Source: CAZWDO01 sp964632485 [NCBI: uncultured bacterium] (GTDB taxonomy: Bacteria > JAGOEH01). From it: a stretch of 6,987 nucleotides of DNA. The position numbers and the translations under genes are program-made. The DNA lies in assembly GCA_964632485.1 (NCBI GenBank), contig CAZWDO010000019.1, positions 25,854-32,840 on the forward strand, in the 5' to 3' direction. Numbering within the stretch: position 1 is the first letter of the stretch; each line of letters starts with the position of its first letter. This document shows, in pieces, positions 5,150 through 6,987 of this stretch. The notes beneath the pieces are model-generated. The model was not told the origin of the DNA, searched no databases, and was given only the letters and a program-made list of their open reading frames with translations.

Positions 5150-5542
5150 ATGAATATTGGCGATATCTATAACGGTGAAAACCCTGTCGTCATCGATGTA
5201 GAGGATTATACTGAAACTACGCGCTACGTACTATCAGCAGACAACACGATTCGCGCGATCATCCGCGAGCGGACGGAGAAGTGCCCGCCGACCGCGGCGG
5301 AATTACTGACCGTCTCCATCCCTGCGTTTGTGGAGCTGGGCGGGGTGGTCGCGGTCGAGATTTCCAATTTGGGGGAGATATTGTTGTATCTGCGGCATAA
5401 CGGGCGGACGCGGCAGATCGGGGATGCGGCGGAGATGACAGCGCCGCTGGCGGCCGATACATGCGGACCGAACGCGGTGGAGCTGCTCGACGAGACGGGT
5501 TCAGTTGTATGGTCGGGCGGGTTTGAGGCGTATGAACAATAG
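5150..5542 (+). CDS. Small beta-rich phage protein, function unknown
   Basis: A 130-residue acidic protein that I do not recognise. It shows beta-type segments (NPVVIDVEDY 11-20, TRYVLSAD 24-31, VVAVEISNLGEILLYLR 66-82, AVELLDETGSVVWSGG 109-124) and a Pro/Ala break at 45-50. It is predicted soluble, with no signal or membrane segment. GAGGGAGGAA at 5135-5144, 5 nt before the ATG, overlaps the end of the fibre-like gene, so the two are probably translated together and may interact, for example as a fibre chaperone or collar/baseplate component; that is inference from order. Codon use changes inside the gene: roughly the first 95 nt resemble the AT-rich fibre-like gene, while the rest returns to the G-rich style of the window. 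It may therefore be a recombinant gene. Confidence 0.68.
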   Translation: MNIGDIYNGENPVVIDVEDYTETTRYVLSADNTIRAIIRERTEKCPPTAAELLTVSIPAFVELGGVVAVEISNLGEILLYLRHNGRTRQIGDAAEMTAPLAADTCGPNAVELLDETGSVVWSGGFEAYEQ

Positions 5543-5630
5543 CGGCGCTGTCACGGCGCGCTTCGGCGGCCGCCGGGGCGGCGCGGGATCGCGGGAGCGA
5601 GCGGCGGGGGCCGCCGGGGCGGGGGGCTGA
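5532..5630 (+). CDS. Possible tiny ORF coupled to terminase
   Basis: A 32-codon frame rich in Gly, Ala and Arg (MNNSGAVTARFGGRRGG...). Its ATG overlaps the end of the upstream gene (ATGAACAATAG) and its TGA overlaps the terminase start as TGATG. A weak GAGG lies 3 nt before the start. The two overlaps argue for translation, perhaps mainly to carry ribosomes to the terminase start. The extreme GC content means the amino-acid sequence may be a by-product of a DNA site here. No function is assigned. Confidence 0.35.
   Translation: MNNSGAVTARFGGRRGGAGSRERAAGAAGAGG
5564..5626 (+). repeat. Very GC-rich repeat tract upstream of terminase, candidate packaging site
   Basis: GGCCGCCGGGGCGG occurs at 5568-5581 and 5609-5622, 41 nt apart and not in the same codon phase. 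CGGCGGCCGCCG at 5564-5575 is a perfect 12-nt palindrome. G runs near the end (GGGGG, GGGG, GGGGGG) could form a quadruplex on the + strand. Phage pac or cos sites often lie close to terminase genes, so a terminase recognition role is plausible but unproven. Confidence 0.5.
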
Positions 5631-6987
5631 TGGCGTACGGAAAAAAGACGAAGGAAGCGGCCTGCCGGATGTATCGGCAGGGATACAGTCTCGTAGAAAT
5701 ATCCGAGAAGCTGCGGGTTAACCGGGATACGCTCAACCGCTGGAAAAAGACGGCGGGGTGGGATCAGGTGGATAGCTCGACGATTGAAGGCATCCAGCGG
5801 CAGATCAATCAGATCGTGGCGGGCATGGAGCTTTCCGGCGAGGAGATGACGGACAAGCAAGTGTGGAAGCTGGAACGGCTGACGAAGGTATTGGATCGCC
5901 TCGCGGGGGGAGATCGGGCGCGGAAATCGCGGCGGGCGAAGGCGCGGGACGCGCTGCCGGTGGAGGTGATCGGCGACATCGAGACGAAAATTCTCGATGG
6001 GCTCTATCCCTATCAACGGAAGTTTTTCCGGGACGACTCGCGCTTCCGGATAAATCTGAAATCGCGCCAGACGGGGTTTTCGCTGGAGACGGCGGCGGAG
6101 ATGATTTTGGGCGCCCTGAAACGGCAGCGCGACCAGGCGTTGATCTCGGCGTCGGATCGTCAGGCGGATCTGGTGCGGCGCTATGCGGAAGACTGGGCGG
6201 CGAAGCTGGGCGTGGACCTGATCCCGGACGGCGGCGAGCTGGTGGCTCCGGGCGGGGCGCGGCTGAAATTTCTGCCGTCGAATTTTCGTACAGTACAGGG
6301 TAATTCTGGCGATCTATATTTAGATGAGTTTGCCTGGCATATTCACAATGACCGCATCTATTCGGCGGCCTACCCGACGATCACGATCGGCGACCGGCGG
6401 CTGACGATTGTTTCGTCGCCGTATGTGTCCACGGACAAAATGGGGGATATCTGGCTGAATATCGAGAAATACCCGCGATTTTCGCGGCATCGGGTGACGA
6501 TCGACGACGCGATCGCTGACGGGCTGCCGGTTGATTTGGAGGAAATCCGCTCGGGCATCGACGAGGAGACGTTCCGGATGCTGTATTTATGTGAATTTTT
6601 CTCGGACGAGCTGGCGGTTTTCCGAGTGAAGGACGTCCAGGCGTCGCTCTCGGAAACATGCCTGAAACATGTTGACCGGCCGGTGTCCGGCGGCATGGAT
6701 ATCGGTCGCTACCGGGATTTGTCGGAGATCGCGCTATCGGAGGAATATGAGGACGCGGTGTGGCTTCGAGACTTATCGACGCTGGCGCGGATGGAATATG
6801 ACGCGCAGGCGGATTTTGTCAGTTCGCTGCTGACGGACTGGACGGTAGATTCGTTCCTGATCGACCGGACGGGCATCGGGGACCCGATATACGAACGTCT
6901 GCTGCGTCGGCACGGGTCGAAGGTGTTCGGGGTGTGGATGACGCGGGAATGGAAAGCGGACTTAGTGCTTTCGGCGATGTGCCTTTT
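5630..6987 (+). CDS. Terminase large subunit with N-terminal helix-turn-helix (right end cut off)
   Basis: The DNA-packaging motor: an ATPase that pumps phage DNA into the prohead and a nuclease that cuts it. The first 452 residues are visible and the gene runs off the window. Residues 8-45 (ACRMYRQGYSLVEISEKL...TLNRWKK) form a helix-turn-helix like that at the N-terminus of P2 gpP-type terminases. The ATPase domain follows: LYPYQRKFF (125-133), a Walker-A-like KSRQTGFS (144-151), Walker B DLYLDEF (228-234, acidic D232/E233) and a coupling motif TIVSSP (259-264). The RNase-H-like nuclease begins at GGMDIGRYRD (354-363), with a second acidic site at LIDRTGIGD (410-418); the last catalytic Asp lies beyond the window. 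It resembles Mu gp28-type enzymes in this core. The start is set by TGATG overlap with a tiny upstream ORF. No separate small terminase is seen upstream. Confidence 0.93.
   Translation, partial: MAYGKKTKEAACRMYRQGYSLVEISEKLRVNRDTLNRWKKTAGWDQVDSSTIEGIQRQINQIVAGMELSGEEMTDKQVWKLERLTKVLDRLAGGDRARKSRRAKARDALPVEVIGDIETKILDGLYPYQRKFFRDDSRFRINLKSRQTGFSLETAAEMILGALKRQRDQALISASDRQADLVRRYAEDWAAKLGVDLIPDGGELVAPGGARLKFLPSNFRTVQGNSGDLYLDEFAWHIHNDRIYSAAYPTITIGDRRLTIVSSPYVSTDKMGDIWLNIEKYPRFSRHRVTIDDAIADGLPVDLEEIRSGIDEETFRMLYLCEFFSDELAVFRVKDVQASLSETCLKHVDRPVSGGMDIGRYRDLSEIALSEEYEDAVWLRDLSTLARMEYDAQADFVSSLLTDWTVDSFLIDRTGIGDPIYERLLRRHGSKVFGVWMTREWKADLVLSAMCL

Noticed and set aside
5863-6303. 146-codon + frame inside terminase
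   Set aside because: It lies wholly within the terminase in another frame, and the terminase motifs are clear.

Overview
The window is a stretch of tailed-phage (Caudoviricetes) structural and packaging genes, all on the + strand. They are tightly spaced, mostly with their own Shine-Dalgarno sites, and several starts overlap the preceding stop. The strongest identifications are a family-1 lytic transglycosylase (530-1090), a tail-tube-like protein with a C-terminal fibronectin-III-like domain (2166-3032), and the large terminase subunit (5630 to the right edge, cut off there). Most genes are GC-rich and G-biased on the coding strand, giving long spurious antisense frames. No tRNA, integrase, repressor, transposase, CRISPR array or reverse transcriptase was seen.

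Layout. 33-1090: an unidentified alpha-helical phage protein and the transglycosylase. 1091-1344: an intergenic gap with a cluster of TGAACACG motifs and two copies of a REP-like hairpin repeat. 1345-3032: a probable tail-completion protein, a coiled-coil protein with one C-terminal membrane segment, and the tail-tube-like protein. 3106-4065: a protein with an N-terminal signal or anchor sequence, then a small duplicated helical protein; both have alternative in-frame upstream starts. 4066-4287: apparently non-coding, with three kinds of short repeat. 4288-4503: a small membrane protein. 4546-5542: a fibre-like protein and a small beta-rich protein; the first, and the start of the second, differ sharply in composition from the rest. 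5532-5630: a tiny overlapping ORF in extremely GC-rich DNA. 5630 onward: terminase, with a helix-turn-helix at its N-terminus.

The genes fit one virion-assembly programme: packaging (terminase), tail shaft (terminator-like and tube-like proteins), probable host recognition (fibre-like protein), and cell-wall opening or lysis (transglycosylase and small membrane proteins). Chromosomal-type repeats between the genes suggest a resident prophage or a phage-derived element rather than a free lytic phage. The host is not identifiable from this window. High GC and these repeat types would suit a Gram-negative bacterium, perhaps an uncultivated or PVC-group lineage, but that is a weak inference. No wholly new system is evident. 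The best leads are the compositional island with the fibre-like gene, the packaging-site candidate upstream of terminase, the motif cluster at 1188-1238, and the two dual-start genes.
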